NCBI GenBank assembly: GCA_903907905.1 | Contig: CAIVPX010000175.1 | Location: 1-64,000, forward strand | Direction: 5' to 3' | Length of the DNA: 64,000 nucleotides | Origin: an uncultured bacterium | Lineage (GTDB): Bacteria > Pseudomonadota > Gammaproteobacteria > Burkholderiales > Burkholderiaceae_E | In this document: positions 25,689 to 34,587 of the stretch, in pieces | Numbering within the stretch: the first letter of the stretch is position 1 | Layout: every line of letters begins with the position of its first letter | The notes under the pieces: model-generated | Told to the model about the DNA's origin: nothing | What the model saw: only the letters and a program-made list of their open reading frames with translations | Database searches by the model: none | Program-made: the position numbers and the translations under genes

Positions 25689-27686
25689 TCAGATCGCGTG
25701 ACCTGCGGCATGCCCCTCCGAGGTCGCGGCGTGCAAGGCTCGAGCCGAGAGTGCATCGCCCACCTGTCGCGGCTCGATCCCCCGCTCGCGAAGCGCGTCC
25801 GCCAGATCGAGGGTGGGCGATCGTGGCGTCGACCAGGCCAGAAAGGCCACGTCGTCGAGCACGCCCACTTCCCCGGTATAGACATGGCGGTACTCGAGTT
25901 GCCCGCGGTCCTCGAACGATTCGGTCCACAGAGGCTCGACCAGCCCGATGATCTGAATATGCTTCTCGGCAAGCCGCCGCAGAATGCCCTGCCGAACCAC
26001 GATGGGCACGTCCTGTGCGATGGTGTCGCGTGGCGTGAGCAGCACCACGCGATCAAAGAGGGCGTGAAGCTGCTCGGCGGCGGCATAGGTACCCTCGCCG
26101 TGATCCATATCGACGATCACGGCGCTGCCGGCTTGCCGCTGGCGGTGCCGCAGTACCTCCTCCATGGCGGAACGCAGGTCGGGCACGAGCCCCGCCTCAC
26201 GAATGGCCGGGGGGAGCCAAAGGGGCGCGACCATCTGTGCGCCCGTGGCGAGAACAACCTCATCGGGTTGCAGAGCCATCACTGAATCGACGGTGGCTGT
26301 CTCCCCCAGCCGAAATCTTGCGCCTGCGCGCAGCGCTGCGGCATGCTGGTAGTCGTACACGCTGCTGACGGCCTCGCCACCTGGCAGGCGGGCGCGAAGC
26401 CTTAGCTTGCCGCCCACCTCGGTACTGCTCGAGAACACGGTCACCGCATGGCCTCTTGCGGCGGACACCCAGGCGGCCTCCAGGCCCGCGGCGCCGGCAC
26501 CGACCACCACCACCCTTTTGGAGCGCTCTGCCTTGACGGGCCAGTAGTCGACCTCGTCGGGCATCCCCACGCGCGGGTTGTTATCGCAACCAATCTCGAG
26601 GCGTGCCGGGGAAATTCGCTCCCAGCAGGTGTTGCAGGACACGCAGTAACGGATGTCGTGAGCGCGTCCGGCGGCAGCCTTGTTGAGCCAGGCCGGGTCG
26701 GTGACCAGCGCTCGGCCAACCCCGACGAGTTCGGCATGACCCTCGACCAGCAGAGCCTCGGCCTCGGCCGGGTCTGTGATGCGGCCGGTGGCGATCAGAG
26801 GTACCCCGGGGATGGACTGTCGAAGCGCCCGGATCAGCTCCCGGTAGGGCACTCGCGCACCGTGACCATCCGGGATATGGCGCTCGAGCGAGCGTGAGTG
26901 ACTGCCCCATGCAAAGCAGACATAGTCGGCCTCGCCACTGGCGGTCAGGCGCGCGGCCACGGCGCCGGCATAGCTTGGGTCGATGCTGCCGGGGATCCAG
27001 TCGTTGCCCGGAAGCTTTAATCCGAGAATGAAGTCGCTGCCGCAGTGGCTGCGAATGGCCGACATCAGTTCGCGCAGCAGTCGGGTGCGCCCCTCGAGAT
27101 CGCCGCCGTATTCGTCGGTTCGGGCATTCGACCAGGGCGAGAGCGTCTGATGAAAGAAGTGGCCGTGACCGGCGGAAATTTCCAGTCCGCTGAAACCGCA
27201 GCGCTTGAGACGGCCCGCCGACGCCGCAAAGGCGTCGATCATGCGGGCGATTTCAGAGGCGCCGAGCACTCTTGGCATTGACCAGCTGAGGTCATCGGGC
27301 AGGGCTGACATACCGATGCCGTCATAGGTACGACCGGGCTGGTTGCGTGCCCGACCACGCTCGAGCAGTTGGGCGACGATACGAGAGTCTTGCGACTCGA
27401 CCGCGTCCGCCAGGCGCTTGAGTCCGTCCAGATCGCGGTCATTCCAGGCATCGGCGCGCGACGCGAGCAGGTGATGCGGTGCCATGCTGAGCGGCTCGGT
27501 CACCACCATGGCGGCGCCCCCGCGCGCCCGGTTGGCAAAGTACTGGATCATTCGATCGCTTACCCGTGCATCCCGGGCCATCTGGGTGCTCATCGAGAGA
27601 TGCACGAGCCGGTTACGCAGGCGCTTGCCGGCGAGCGTGAAGGGCGCCTGCAGCGCCGGGTAAAGAGGGGCGGCTGAATGAGTCAT
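25689..27686 (-). CDS. TMADH-like FMN/[4Fe-4S]/FAD oxidoreductase (NADH:flavin oxidoreductase family)
   Basis: This 665-residue protein has an N-terminal old-yellow-enzyme-type TIM barrel (about 1-340), a cluster motif C-x2-C-x2-C-x12-C starting near residue 348 (CVSCNTCWERI to EIGCDNNP), and a C-terminal dinucleotide-binding part (RVVVVGAGAAGLEAAW). The cysteine spacing fits trimethylamine/histamine dehydrogenases; 2,4-dienoyl-CoA reductases have C-x2-C-x3-C-x11-C. The ATG at 27686 matches the usual start, with MTHSAAPLYPALQAPFTLAG. The substrate may be an amine or an enone. It heads an operon with a Bug and an HNH gene. Confidence 0.87.
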   Translation of the reverse strand: MTHSAAPLYPALQAPFTLAGKRLRNRLVHLSMSTQMARDARVSDRMIQYFANRARGGAAMVVTEPLSMAPHHLLASRADAWNDRDLDGLKRLADAVESQDSRIVAQLLERGRARNQPGRTYDGIGMSALPDDLSWSMPRVLGASEIARMIDAFAASAGRLKRCGFSGLEISAGHGHFFHQTLSPWSNARTDEYGGDLEGRTRLLRELMSAIRSHCGSDFILGLKLPGNDWIPGSIDPSYAGAVAARLTASGEADYVCFAWGSHSRSLERHIPDGHGARVPYRELIRALRQSIPGVPLIATGRITDPAEAEALLVEGHAELVGVGRALVTDPAWLNKAAAGRAHDIRYCVSCNTCWERISPARLEIGCDNNPRVGMPDEVDYWPVKAERSKRVVVVGAGAAGLEAAWVSAARGHAVTVFSSSTEVGGKLRLRARLPGGEAVSSVYDYQHAAALRAGARFRLGETATVDSVMALQPDEVVLATGAQMVAPLWLPPAIREAGLVPDLRSAMEEVLRHRQRQAGSAVIVDMDHGEGTYAAAEQLHALFDRVVLLTPRDTIAQDVPIVVRQGILRRLAEKHIQIIGLVEPLWTESFEDRGQLEYRHVYTGEVGVLDDVAFLAWSTPRSPTLDLADALRERGIEPRQVGDALSARALHAATSEGHAAGHAI

Positions 27687-27768
27687 CGGGGCGTGGGCTC
27701 GCTTGCCAGAGTCGATGGGGACAGGCATACGCCCGGGCGGATCGCAGGCCGGAGCCTGATCACCCGGA

Positions 27769-27784
27769 TGCACACTGTGCAGTG
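27769..27784 (-). promoter_or_regulatory. operator-like overlapping palindromes upstream of the TMADH-like operon
   Basis: TGCACA-C-TGTGCA (27769-27781) is a perfect inverted repeat, and CACTG-TG-CAGTG (27773-27784) is a second one that overlaps it. The site is 83-98 bp before the flavoprotein start. The size fits a dimeric repressor or activator site. The regulator is unknown. Confidence 0.3.
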
Positions 27785-27936
27785 TCGTCATCCTGCCTTT
27801 AAGCGGCGAGCGCCGCAATCGGGCGACCCGCGATCCGATTCCGGTCGGACGTTTTCCTGCAACTTGCGTTCCGGTTCGGGTCGGGCTCGGTCGTGGGCAG
27901 CAGATTCAAGGACTTCCCCGTTTCTGGAGGCACCAA

Positions 27937-27965
27937 AAGAAAACCGCGGCTCGAGGCCGCGGTTT
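27937..27965 (-). terminator. rho-independent terminator of the cold-shock gene
   Basis: A 10-bp perfect stem (AAACCGCGGC, 27941-27950, with GCCGCGGTTT, 27956-27965) has a 5-nt loop. Read on the minus strand it is followed by TTCTTTT. It lies about 70 nt past the stop of the cold-shock gene. Confidence 0.85.
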
Positions 27966-28033
27966 CTGTTGAGCCCGACGTGGGGCCCTAGCGGTACATC
28001 AGGCCCGCAGGAGGGTCTGATGCGTCGCGTGGA

Positions 28034-28246
28034 TCAGTTGACCACGCGAATATTGGTCGCCTGCGGGCCTTTCTGCCCTTGGGTGACTTCAAACTCCACG
28101 CGCTGGTTTTCCAGCAGGGTCTTGAACCCCGTTCCCTGGATTTCCTTGAAGTGGGCGAACAGATCCTTGCCGCCGTTGTCGGGGGCGATGAACCCGAAGC
28201 CCTTGCTCTCGTTGAACCACTTGACGATGCCAGTTTCTTTGGCCAT
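28034..28246 (-). CDS. cold-shock protein, CspA family
   Basis: This 70-residue single cold-shock domain is a nucleic-acid chaperone that melts RNA secondary structure. Both RNA-binding motifs are present: KGFGFI (RNP1, about residues 15-20) and LFAHF (RNP2, about 29-33). The start [20 protein letters not shown] is typical. AAAGGAA precedes the ATG. It is monocistronic, with its own terminator and a leader of about 150 nt that contains a strong hairpin, in line with the post-transcriptional control known for csp genes. Confidence 0.96.
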   Translation of the reverse strand: MAKETGIVKWFNESKGFGFIAPDNGGKDLFAHFKEIQGTGFKTLLENQRVEFEVTQGQKGPQATNIRVVN

Positions 28247-28268
28247 TACTCAATTCCTTTCTGGTGAT

Positions 28269-28285
28269 GCAGACAAAATGTCTGC
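28269..28285 (-). promoter_or_regulatory. perfect hairpin in the cold-shock gene leader
   Basis: GCAGACA-AAA-TGTCTGC (as read on the plus strand; the transcript carries TTT in the loop) forms a 7-bp perfect stem with a 3-nt loop, 23-39 nt upstream of the ATG and just above the ribosome-binding site. It could act as a temperature-sensitive structure. Function is inferred from position only. Confidence 0.4.
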
Positions 28286-28407
28286 GAAGTGTGCAGAAAC
28301 ACCCGAGACACTCACCACTGGAAGAATTGGCTGAAACCGCCGACGGAGCCGACAGCGCAGGACACAAAGCGCCGAAAGAGAGCAGACTGGAATGCGTCTA
28401 CCCGCGA

Positions 28408-28413
28408 ATCATA
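28408..28413 (-). promoter_or_regulatory. candidate -10 of the cold-shock gene
   Basis: TATGAT (5 of 6) on the minus strand lies about 160 bp upstream of the ATG, which would give a long leader as expected for csp genes. No good -35 is visible at 16-18 bp. Confidence 0.28.
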
Positions 28414-28490
28414 ACAGTGATCGGGTTTCGGTGCTTGCGCTGCGACAAGTGGCAAGCCCCGATGCCGGGGCTGACGATGAACGGCGGCGC

Positions 28491-30122
28491 TCAGGTCTTG
28501 GTCAAACCGAGGTCCTGAATGGCATACGCCAGAAGCTTGTTGCGTTGAATTTTCGCGCTGCCCGTCATGCCGATGGCATCGAAAGAGTCGACGAAGCGTA
28601 CATAGCGAGGCACCTTGAAGCCCGCGCAGCGTTGCCTGCACCAGTCGATGAGGGCCTGCTCGCTGGTCTGCTGGCCGTCCTTGACGATGACGTAGGCCGC
28701 CGCAACCTGCTGCAGGCGTGGGTCGGGAACGCCTACCACCTGCGACTGCTTGACGGCAGGATGTGCATTGAGCACGTTCTGGACGTCGGCCGGCGCGACG
28801 TTCTCGCCGCCCACCCGAAACATGTCCTTGAGCCGATCGATGAAGCAAATTCGGCCAGCCTTGTCGGCCATGCCCAGGTCACCGGTGTGCAGCCAGCCCT
28901 CGGCATCGATCACGCGAGCGGTGGCCTCGGGCATCTTGTAGTAGCCCTTCATCAGCGACCAGCCACGGATACGGATTTCACCCCCCTGGCCAGGGGGCAG
29001 TTCGCGATCGCTGTCTTCGTCGAAGATCCGCACCTCGAGCCCGGGCAGCGGAAATGCGTAGCCCGCGATGCGGCGTTCCAGATCGTCATCGAAGGGCGAC
29101 AAGGCGCAGTTAGGTGACGATTCGGACAGACCATACCCCACGGCCATCTCGCTCATGCCAAGCCGCTCGACGATCTGCCGGCCCGCCTCGACCCCCACTG
29201 CGGCAAGTCCGCCACGCACCCGAAACTTCGACGCATCAAAGTCGGGGTGGTTCATGAGCATGAGAAACATGGTCTCGTTGGCCGAGGTCATGGTGCAGCG
29301 CTCGCGCGTCATCATCTCGAGCACAATGGGCACTTGAAACGAAGGCGCGGTCATGTAGCAGGCGCCCACCACCATGGAGGCGAACATTGAGAGGGTGGTG
29401 CCGGCCACATGGAAGAGCGGCCGACCGCTGAAATAGCGGTCACCCAGTGTGAGACCCATTCGAGCGCTGACGTGCCAGGCGTCCCAGAGAAGGTTGCGGT
29501 GCGTGAGCATGACCCCTTTTGGAAACGAGGTGGTGCCTGAGGTGTACTGAATGAGGCCCACATCATCGAAGCGGGGTTCGTGGCCGTCGGGCAGGGCCGT
29601 GTCGGGGGCACGGCTGAATACCTCGGCGGCGATGGCGCCCGCTGGCACCTCCTGGCCGAACACCACGACGGTGTGGAGCCGGTTCAGTGCCGGGTCGGGC
29701 AAGTGATGGTCGATGGCGGGCGCGATTTCGCGCAACATCGCCATGAAGTCGACATTGAGAAAGCGGTCGGCCACAACGAGCATGCGGCTGTCGGACTGAT
29801 CGAGGCAGTAACGCAACTCATCCGTCTTGAAGCGGGTGTTGACCGGCACCACTACCGCGCCCAGCCAGCACGCCGCGTAGGCGTAGATCACCCAGTCGAT
29901 GCAATTGCCCATGCAGATCGCCACATGATCGCCCGGGCCGATGCCACGCTGGCGCATGTGCGCGGCCGTACGACGCACCTTGTCGAGCAGATGCGCGTAG
30001 GTGATGCGCTGGTCGAGGACTACCATGGCCTCGCGCTGAGGCCATAGGCGCGCCGCGCGGGCCAGCGCCTGCGGGATGGTTTCAAAAGGCGGGTCGCCGG
30101 GTGGGCGGTAGGCTCGCTTCAT
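28491..30122 (-). CDS. AMP-forming acyl-CoA ligase (fatty/aryl acid)
   Basis: This 543-residue class I adenylate-forming enzyme activates a carboxylic acid with ATP and transfers it to CoA. The P-loop YTSGTTSFPKG, the GYGLSESSP substrate/AMP segment, WLHTGDLGMADKAGRICF, the hinge IDRLKDMFRVGG and the catalytic Lys region GSAKIQRNKLL are all present. It is of full length. The substrate cannot be predicted. It is a single gene on the minus strand, divergent across 93 bp from a Bug gene with which it may share control. Confidence 0.9.
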   Translation of the reverse strand: MKRAYRPPGDPPFETIPQALARAARLWPQREAMVVLDQRITYAHLLDKVRRTAAHMRQRGIGPGDHVAICMGNCIDWVIYAYAACWLGAVVVPVNTRFKTDELRYCLDQSDSRMLVVADRFLNVDFMAMLREIAPAIDHHLPDPALNRLHTVVVFGQEVPAGAIAAEVFSRAPDTALPDGHEPRFDDVGLIQYTSGTTSFPKGVMLTHRNLLWDAWHVSARMGLTLGDRYFSGRPLFHVAGTTLSMFASMVVGACYMTAPSFQVPIVLEMMTRERCTMTSANETMFLMLMNHPDFDASKFRVRGGLAAVGVEAGRQIVERLGMSEMAVGYGLSESSPNCALSPFDDDLERRIAGYAFPLPGLEVRIFDEDSDRELPPGQGGEIRIRGWSLMKGYYKMPEATARVIDAEGWLHTGDLGMADKAGRICFIDRLKDMFRVGGENVAPADVQNVLNAHPAVKQSQVVGVPDPRLQQVAAAYVIVKDGQQTSEQALIDWCRQRCAGFKVPRYVRFVDSFDAIGMTGSAKIQRNKLLAYAIQDLGLTKT

Positions 30123-30215
30123 GGCAAGGTTGGCTCGATCAGGTCGTCGTTTAAGCGCGCGTCATCGCGACGTCCGGTCCGGTGGCTCGGGGTCTACAAC
30201 GAAGAGGGGAACAGC

Positions 30216-31202
30216 ATGAAGAAGCTTGCCTGCTGGTTGGGTCGATGCGTGGCGCTGATCGGAATTTTCGGAATGCTCGGGGTGGGGTCGGCCTTCGCCC
30301 AGGAGTACCCGAACCGACCGATTCGCATCGTGGTGCCCTATGGTCCGGGGGGCGTCGATGTTCAGGTTCGATCGATGAGCCCGACGCTGTCTCGCCTGCT
30401 GGGTCAGCAGGTGGTGGTCGAAAACCGGGAGGGCGGTGGCGCAACCGTTGGCACGACGGCCGTTCGCAATGCGCCCCCAGACGGCTACACCCTGCTCTTT
30501 ACGGGGACCTCGGTGCTGTCGGTGGTGCCGCACATGCGCAAGGGCTTGGGTTTTTCCGCCGACGATTTCGCGCCGATCGCCAACGTGACCAGTACCCCTG
30601 CGGTGATCGCGGTTCGGGCCGATACGCCTTATGGCAGCTTGCGCGAGTTGATCGAGTACGCCAAGGCGCATCCGGGCAAGGTGAACATGGGCTCGGCCGG
30701 ACATGGTACTTCCTCCCATCTGGCCGGAGAAAGCTTTCAGATCGCCGCCGATATCCGCTTCACTCATGTGCCCTTCAAGGGCGTGGGCGCGGCCACGCTC
30801 GGCGTGGTCGGCGGGCATAGCGACGTGGTGTTTGGTCTGCCGGGCATCATGTTGCCGCATGTGAGCAGCGGTAAGTTGCGCATCGTGGCCAGCATGGGGA
30901 CCGAGCGCTCCGAGTTTTTCCCCGATCAGCCCACGCTTATCGAGGCCGGGTACAAGGTGACCGAGAGCACGCTCTTTGGCTTTTTCGTTCATCGGGCTAC
31001 GCCGGTGGCGATTCAGCAAAAACTTACTGAGGCCATCGCGACGGCCACGCGTGAGCTGTCCTTTGTGTCCGCTATGAAAACCAGCAGTGCGAGCGTGCTA
31101 TTCATGACGCCCGCTCAGTTGCGAGCGGCCATCGACGAGCAATCGGCCTACTGGTCCGAAATGCTGAAGCACCCGCGCATGGCGGAAATGCTGTTGCCCT
31201 GA
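30216..31202 (+). CDS. Bug/TctC-type periplasmic solute-binding protein (6)
   Basis: This 328-residue protein has a signal peptide ending ...GVGSAFAQ before EYPNRPIRIVVPYGPGGVD, with VVENREGGGATVG, PPDGYTLLFTG and HVPFKGVGAATLGVVGG. The ATG at 30216 follows GAGGGGA. It is divergent from the acyl-CoA ligase gene and convergent with the amidase operon, so the ligase is its closest functional candidate partner. Confidence 0.92.
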   Translation: MKKLACWLGRCVALIGIFGMLGVGSAFAQEYPNRPIRIVVPYGPGGVDVQVRSMSPTLSRLLGQQVVVENREGGGATVGTTAVRNAPPDGYTLLFTGTSVLSVVPHMRKGLGFSADDFAPIANVTSTPAVIAVRADTPYGSLRELIEYAKAHPGKVNMGSAGHGTSSHLAGESFQIAADIRFTHVPFKGVGAATLGVVGGHSDVVFGLPGIMLPHVSSGKLRIVASMGTERSEFFPDQPTLIEAGYKVTESTLFGFFVHRATPVAIQQKLTEAIATATRELSFVSAMKTSSASVLFMTPAQLRAAIDEQSAYWSEMLKHPRMAEMLLP

Positions 31203-31226
31203 GGCTCCCATCGCGCCGGTCGTGTC

Positions 31227-31247
31227 CGGCCGGAGTGGCCCCGGCCG
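31227..31247. terminator. hairpin between convergent genes, possible weak terminator
   Basis: CGGCCGG (31227-31233) and CCGGCCG (31241-31247) form a perfect 7-bp GC-only stem with a 7-nt loop, 24 nt past the Bug stop and before the converging amidase stop. No U-tract follows on either strand, so this may be a pause or rho-assisted site rather than a true terminator. Confidence 0.3.
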
Positions 31248-31325
31248 CAGCACGAGCCGGCTCATGGTTGGCCGGTTGGATGCTGCGGGGGGGCTGCGAG
31301 TGTTTGCGGCGCGATGGTCGCCTGA

Positions 31326-32735
31326 TCAGAGCGGCGGCTTGCGGAGGTGCCAGTCGGTCTCGGTCTGAAAGGCGTGCGCCAGTCGTAGCAACAGGTCCTC
31401 GGAAAATGGCCGTCCCGCCAGTTGCATACCGATCGGCAGGCCCCGTGCGTCGATGCCGCAGGGTAGCGATAGCGCGGGCAAGCCCAGATAGTTGAATGGG
31501 CGATTGAGACGCGTCATCAGGGCCAGGATGCGATCCATCTGCTCGCCGCCCCCGACATCGGTTTCCGCGAGCGTGGGCACGGGAATGGCCAGACAGGGGG
31601 TATGCAGGGCATCGACCTGCGAGAACACCTGATCAAGAAAGGCCTGCAAGGCCTCGCCCCGATAGCGAAGCGCATCGATGTAGCGCGGGGCAGGGACGGC
31701 AAGGCCCCGCTCGAGGCGGGCTCGCACCTGTGGCGAGTAATCGCCCGGGCGCGTGCGCAGCCAGTTGCCATGCAGGCTGGCCGCTTCAGCCGCGATCATC
31801 TGCGTACCGGCGAACTCGATCGCTGACATGTCGGGCAGGGCGATGGGCACCAACAGGCACCCGAGGCGCTCGAACACCTTTCGGGCCTCGCCGAGCGCTG
31901 CGGCGATGACCGGGTGCAGGTCGTCATGGAAAAACTGCTCCGGGATGCCGATACGCAGGCCTCGCACCGGCCGGTTCAGCCGGGCGACATAGTCGGGCAC
32001 CGATTCGCGCGCCGAGGTCGGGTCGCGCGGGTCGGCGCCGGCCAGTGCGTTCATCAGCAACGCACAGTCCTGCGCGCTGCGTGCCAGCGGACCGACGGTG
32101 TCGAGCGAAAACGACAGGGGCATGGCGCCCGCCCGGCTGACGCGGCCATAGCTCACCTTCAGGCCGGTAATCCCACAAAGCGAGGCGGGCAGCCGGATGG
32201 AGCCGCCGGTATCCGAGCCCAGCGCAGCAAAGTTGGCGCGCGCCGCCACCGATGCCCCAGAGCCGCTCGACGACCCTCCGGTTACGTGGTCGGTGTTCCA
32301 GGGATTGCGCGCATGACCGAAGTGCGCGTTGTGGCCGGTGGGGCCGTAAGCAAACTCGGCCATGTTCAGGGCGCCAAAATCGACCGCGCCGGCGCTGTCC
32401 AGTCGATGGAGTGCCGTCGCGGTGGTGGTCGCCGGGGTATCGCGTCGGATGGCCGACCCGCAGCTTGAGGGCAGGCCCTGGCGATAGAACATGTCCTTGT
32501 GGGCCATGGGAACGCCATGGAGCGGACCACGAAAATATCCTCGGGCCGCATCGGCATCGAGCGCCTGGGCCTGGGCGATGGCTCGCTCCTCGTCGATTCG
32601 AATGAAGGCGTTGATCGCGGGCTGTACCGCCCGTGCGCGGGCGATGACGTCTTTCAGCACCTCCACCGCAGAGACGCTGCGATCGCGCAGCCGCGCGGCG
32701 ACCTCGGTGAGGCTCAAGTCGTGTAGCGCGCTCAT
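31326..32735 (-). CDS. amidase-signature hydrolase, AtzE/GatA-like
   Basis: This 469-residue amidase-signature enzyme has the Ser-cisSer-Lys triad: Lys80 (VPMAHKDMFY), the Ser-rich GGSSSGSG at 153-160, and the nucleophile Ser179 in GSDTGGSIRLPA. Its ATG overlaps the stop of a 65-residue DUF4089-type gene by one base. In cyanuric-acid degraders AtzE needs the same kind of small partner (AtzG), so the two probably form a complex. It is the last gene of the TRAP-ligase operon. The substrate amide is unknown; 1-carboxybiuret is possible but not implied by the neighbours. Confidence 0.88.
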   Translation of the reverse strand: MSALHDLSLTEVAARLRDRSVSAVEVLKDVIARARAVQPAINAFIRIDEERAIAQAQALDADAARGYFRGPLHGVPMAHKDMFYRQGLPSSCGSAIRRDTPATTTATALHRLDSAGAVDFGALNMAEFAYGPTGHNAHFGHARNPWNTDHVTGGSSSGSGASVAARANFAALGSDTGGSIRLPASLCGITGLKVSYGRVSRAGAMPLSFSLDTVGPLARSAQDCALLMNALAGADPRDPTSARESVPDYVARLNRPVRGLRIGIPEQFFHDDLHPVIAAALGEARKVFERLGCLLVPIALPDMSAIEFAGTQMIAAEAASLHGNWLRTRPGDYSPQVRARLERGLAVPAPRYIDALRYRGEALQAFLDQVFSQVDALHTPCLAIPVPTLAETDVGGGEQMDRILALMTRLNRPFNYLGLPALSLPCGIDARGLPIGMQLAGRPFSEDLLLRLAHAFQTETDWHLRKPPL

Positions 32736-32932
32736 CAGAGACCCGCCTCGGACAGGGTCCGCAGGAATCCGGAGGGCTCGGTCTCAAAGGCCAGGCGGTC
32801 GTACGCGGGGGATGTGGCCAGCCATTGCGCCGCAAGGTTGTCGGCAATGGCGCGGGCCGCAGCTTGATCAATCTCGCAGCCCTGGGCGGCGAGCGTGGCC
32901 CGAACGTAGTCGGCGGTGACTGAATGAGGCAT
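32735..32932 (-). CDS. DUF4089-type small protein, AtzG-like partner of the amidase
   Basis: This 65-residue helical protein starts MPHSVTADYVRATLAAQG and continues LAAQWLATSPAYDRLAFE, like AtzG/DUF4089 proteins, which pack against AtzE-type amidases much as GatC does with GatA. The TGA stop and the amidase ATG share one base, so the two are translationally coupled. It lies 37 nt after the AMP-ligase gene, with GGAGACGCC-type sequence ahead of its ATG. It is easy to miss because of its size. Confidence 0.78.
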   Translation of the reverse strand: MPHSVTADYVRATLAAQGCEIDQAAARAIADNLAAQWLATSPAYDRLAFETEPSGFLRTLSEAGL

Positions 32933-32969
32933 GGAAGGCGTCTCCTGTCTGAAAGGGGGGCTGCAGGAT

Positions 32970-34574
32970 TCAGTGTAGCGGCTGAGTCGATTGTTCGGCG
33001 GCAAGTCTCTCCGCGGCCATGGATCGGAGTCGGGCCCGCTGCACCTTGTTGCCATTGGCGCTGGCGGCTGTCGGAAAGGCCTCCACAAACCAGATCCGCG
33101 ACGGCACCTTGAATCGCGCCATTCGCTGTCGGGCGATCTCGATGAGGGAGCCAGCAGACAGCGTCGCCGAAGCCCCGGCGATGACGAAGGCCGCGCAGCG
33201 CGCCTGACCGCCGAGGGTGATCGGGACCACCTGTGCGTCGGCCACGCCCTCGATTGAACGCAGAAGCGTCTCGATGTCGAAGGGGTTGACCAGATAGCCG
33301 CCCAGCCGCATGGCGTCACCGCTGCGGGTTTCGTAGATGAAGCTGCCATCAGGGCGCAGGCTGCCGAGGTCTCCGGTTCGAAAGAAGCCGTCGTCATCGA
33401 TTGCCTCGGCGGTGGCGGCGGGGTCATCGAGGTAGCCGATGAAGCGGTGGGGTGAGCGGATTTCAAGAGCACCGAGTCGACCCGGGCCAAGAATCGCCCC
33501 CGATTCGGGGTCGCGAATGCGGATATGCACCGCGTCGCCGGCAGCCGGGGCGCCCCCGCCGCGAATGCGTTCCTCCAGCGGCAGGCCCTGGGACTGAATC
33601 GCAAACAGTGCGTGCACCTCGCTCGAGCCGTAGAGGCCGGTGAGCGGCAGCCCCCGCGCCCAGGCCTCGCGGGCCACCTGCGCCGCGTCCGCGCGAAAGG
33701 CCGCAAAGCCGAAAAGACGCGCCGAGGGAAAGGGACGCTCCGCGGTGCTGAGGTCGAGCATGCGCCGATACAACTCGTCGCTGCCGTAGAGGTGGGTGAT
33801 GGCGTGTCTGGGTACGAGATCGCAGGCCTGGGCGGCATCGGGGCCCGGCATCAGGACGATCGGCGCCTGTCCCTGGAAGGCGCCGAGCAGGCTGCTCATG
33901 CCGTAGACACCACACAGGGGCAGGGCGGCAAGCAAGCGCGCGCCCGCCTGGTCAAGCCCATGCTGCCGGGCCACGCAGGCGGCGTGAGCGGCCAGCGTGC
34001 GTTGCGGATGCATCACGAGTTTGGGGCCATTGGTGGTGCCCGAGGTGGTGAAGAGGATGGCCAGCGCCTCATCGCGGGCATGGTCCTCGGCCATCGGGGT
34101 TGCACTCGTGAACGCATCGAAGCGCAGAACGGGCCGGCCCTGAAGCGAGGAGGCATGGGGTGGCTGTTCACCGACCAGCGCGACCTGTTGCAGCGTGGGG
34201 ATGAGTGCAAGATTGACGTCCGCCAGCGTGGCGGTGAAGTCGATGCTGGCCGATGCCGACTGGGTGATCAGCAGCGAAGCCTTAGCCCTCGACAACAAAT
34301 AAACCAGTTCCTCCGAGCGAAATCGCGTGTTGACCGCGACCGTGCACGCGCCTAATCGGGCCAGTCCGAAAAAGATCGCGAGCCACTCGATGCGGTTCTC
34401 CATCCAGATGCCGACGCGATCGCCGGGGCGAACGCCCTGTGCTGCCAGCCAGCCGGCGCTCAGGCGCACAAGCCGGTCGAATTCGCGACATGTGGTATGG
34501 CGCGCGCCCTCGATGAAGGCCGTTGCATCGGGCGTGGCCTGCACGCGCAGGGAGAGCAGGTCGGTGAGCGTCAT
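32970..34574 (-). CDS. AMP-forming acyl/aryl-CoA ligase in the TRAP operon
   Basis: This 534-residue adenylate-forming enzyme has TTSGTTNGPKLV (P-loop), GLYGSSEVHALF, FFRTGDLGSLRPDGSF, a hinge GDAMRLGGYLVNP and the C-terminal Lys region ANGNKVQRARL. The P-loop has TNGPK instead of the more usual TG-x-PK. It begins 13 nt after the dctM stop, so it is in the same operon as the TRAP transporter. The likely scheme is uptake of an acid or amide by TRAP, activation here, and amide cleavage by the downstream amidase (inference; the order of steps is open). Confidence 0.87.
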   Translation of the reverse strand: MTLTDLLSLRVQATPDATAFIEGARHTTCREFDRLVRLSAGWLAAQGVRPGDRVGIWMENRIEWLAIFFGLARLGACTVAVNTRFRSEELVYLLSRAKASLLITQSASASIDFTATLADVNLALIPTLQQVALVGEQPPHASSLQGRPVLRFDAFTSATPMAEDHARDEALAILFTTSGTTNGPKLVMHPQRTLAAHAACVARQHGLDQAGARLLAALPLCGVYGMSSLLGAFQGQAPIVLMPGPDAAQACDLVPRHAITHLYGSDELYRRMLDLSTAERPFPSARLFGFAAFRADAAQVAREAWARGLPLTGLYGSSEVHALFAIQSQGLPLEERIRGGGAPAAGDAVHIRIRDPESGAILGPGRLGALEIRSPHRFIGYLDDPAATAEAIDDDGFFRTGDLGSLRPDGSFIYETRSGDAMRLGGYLVNPFDIETLLRSIEGVADAQVVPITLGGQARCAAFVIAGASATLSAGSLIEIARQRMARFKVPSRIWFVEAFPTAASANGNKVQRARLRSMAAERLAAEQSTQPLH

Positions 34575-34587
34575 GCGTCGGCGTGTC

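Larger units (their letters stand above)
27687..28033. other. non-coding region between the TMADH-like gene and the cold-shock gene
   Basis: About 350 bp without a credible gene. It contains a palindrome (27769-27784) upstream of the flavoprotein gene and a rho-independent terminator (27937-27965) that belongs to the cold-shock gene. The remainder shows nothing I can assign. Confidence 0.6.
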
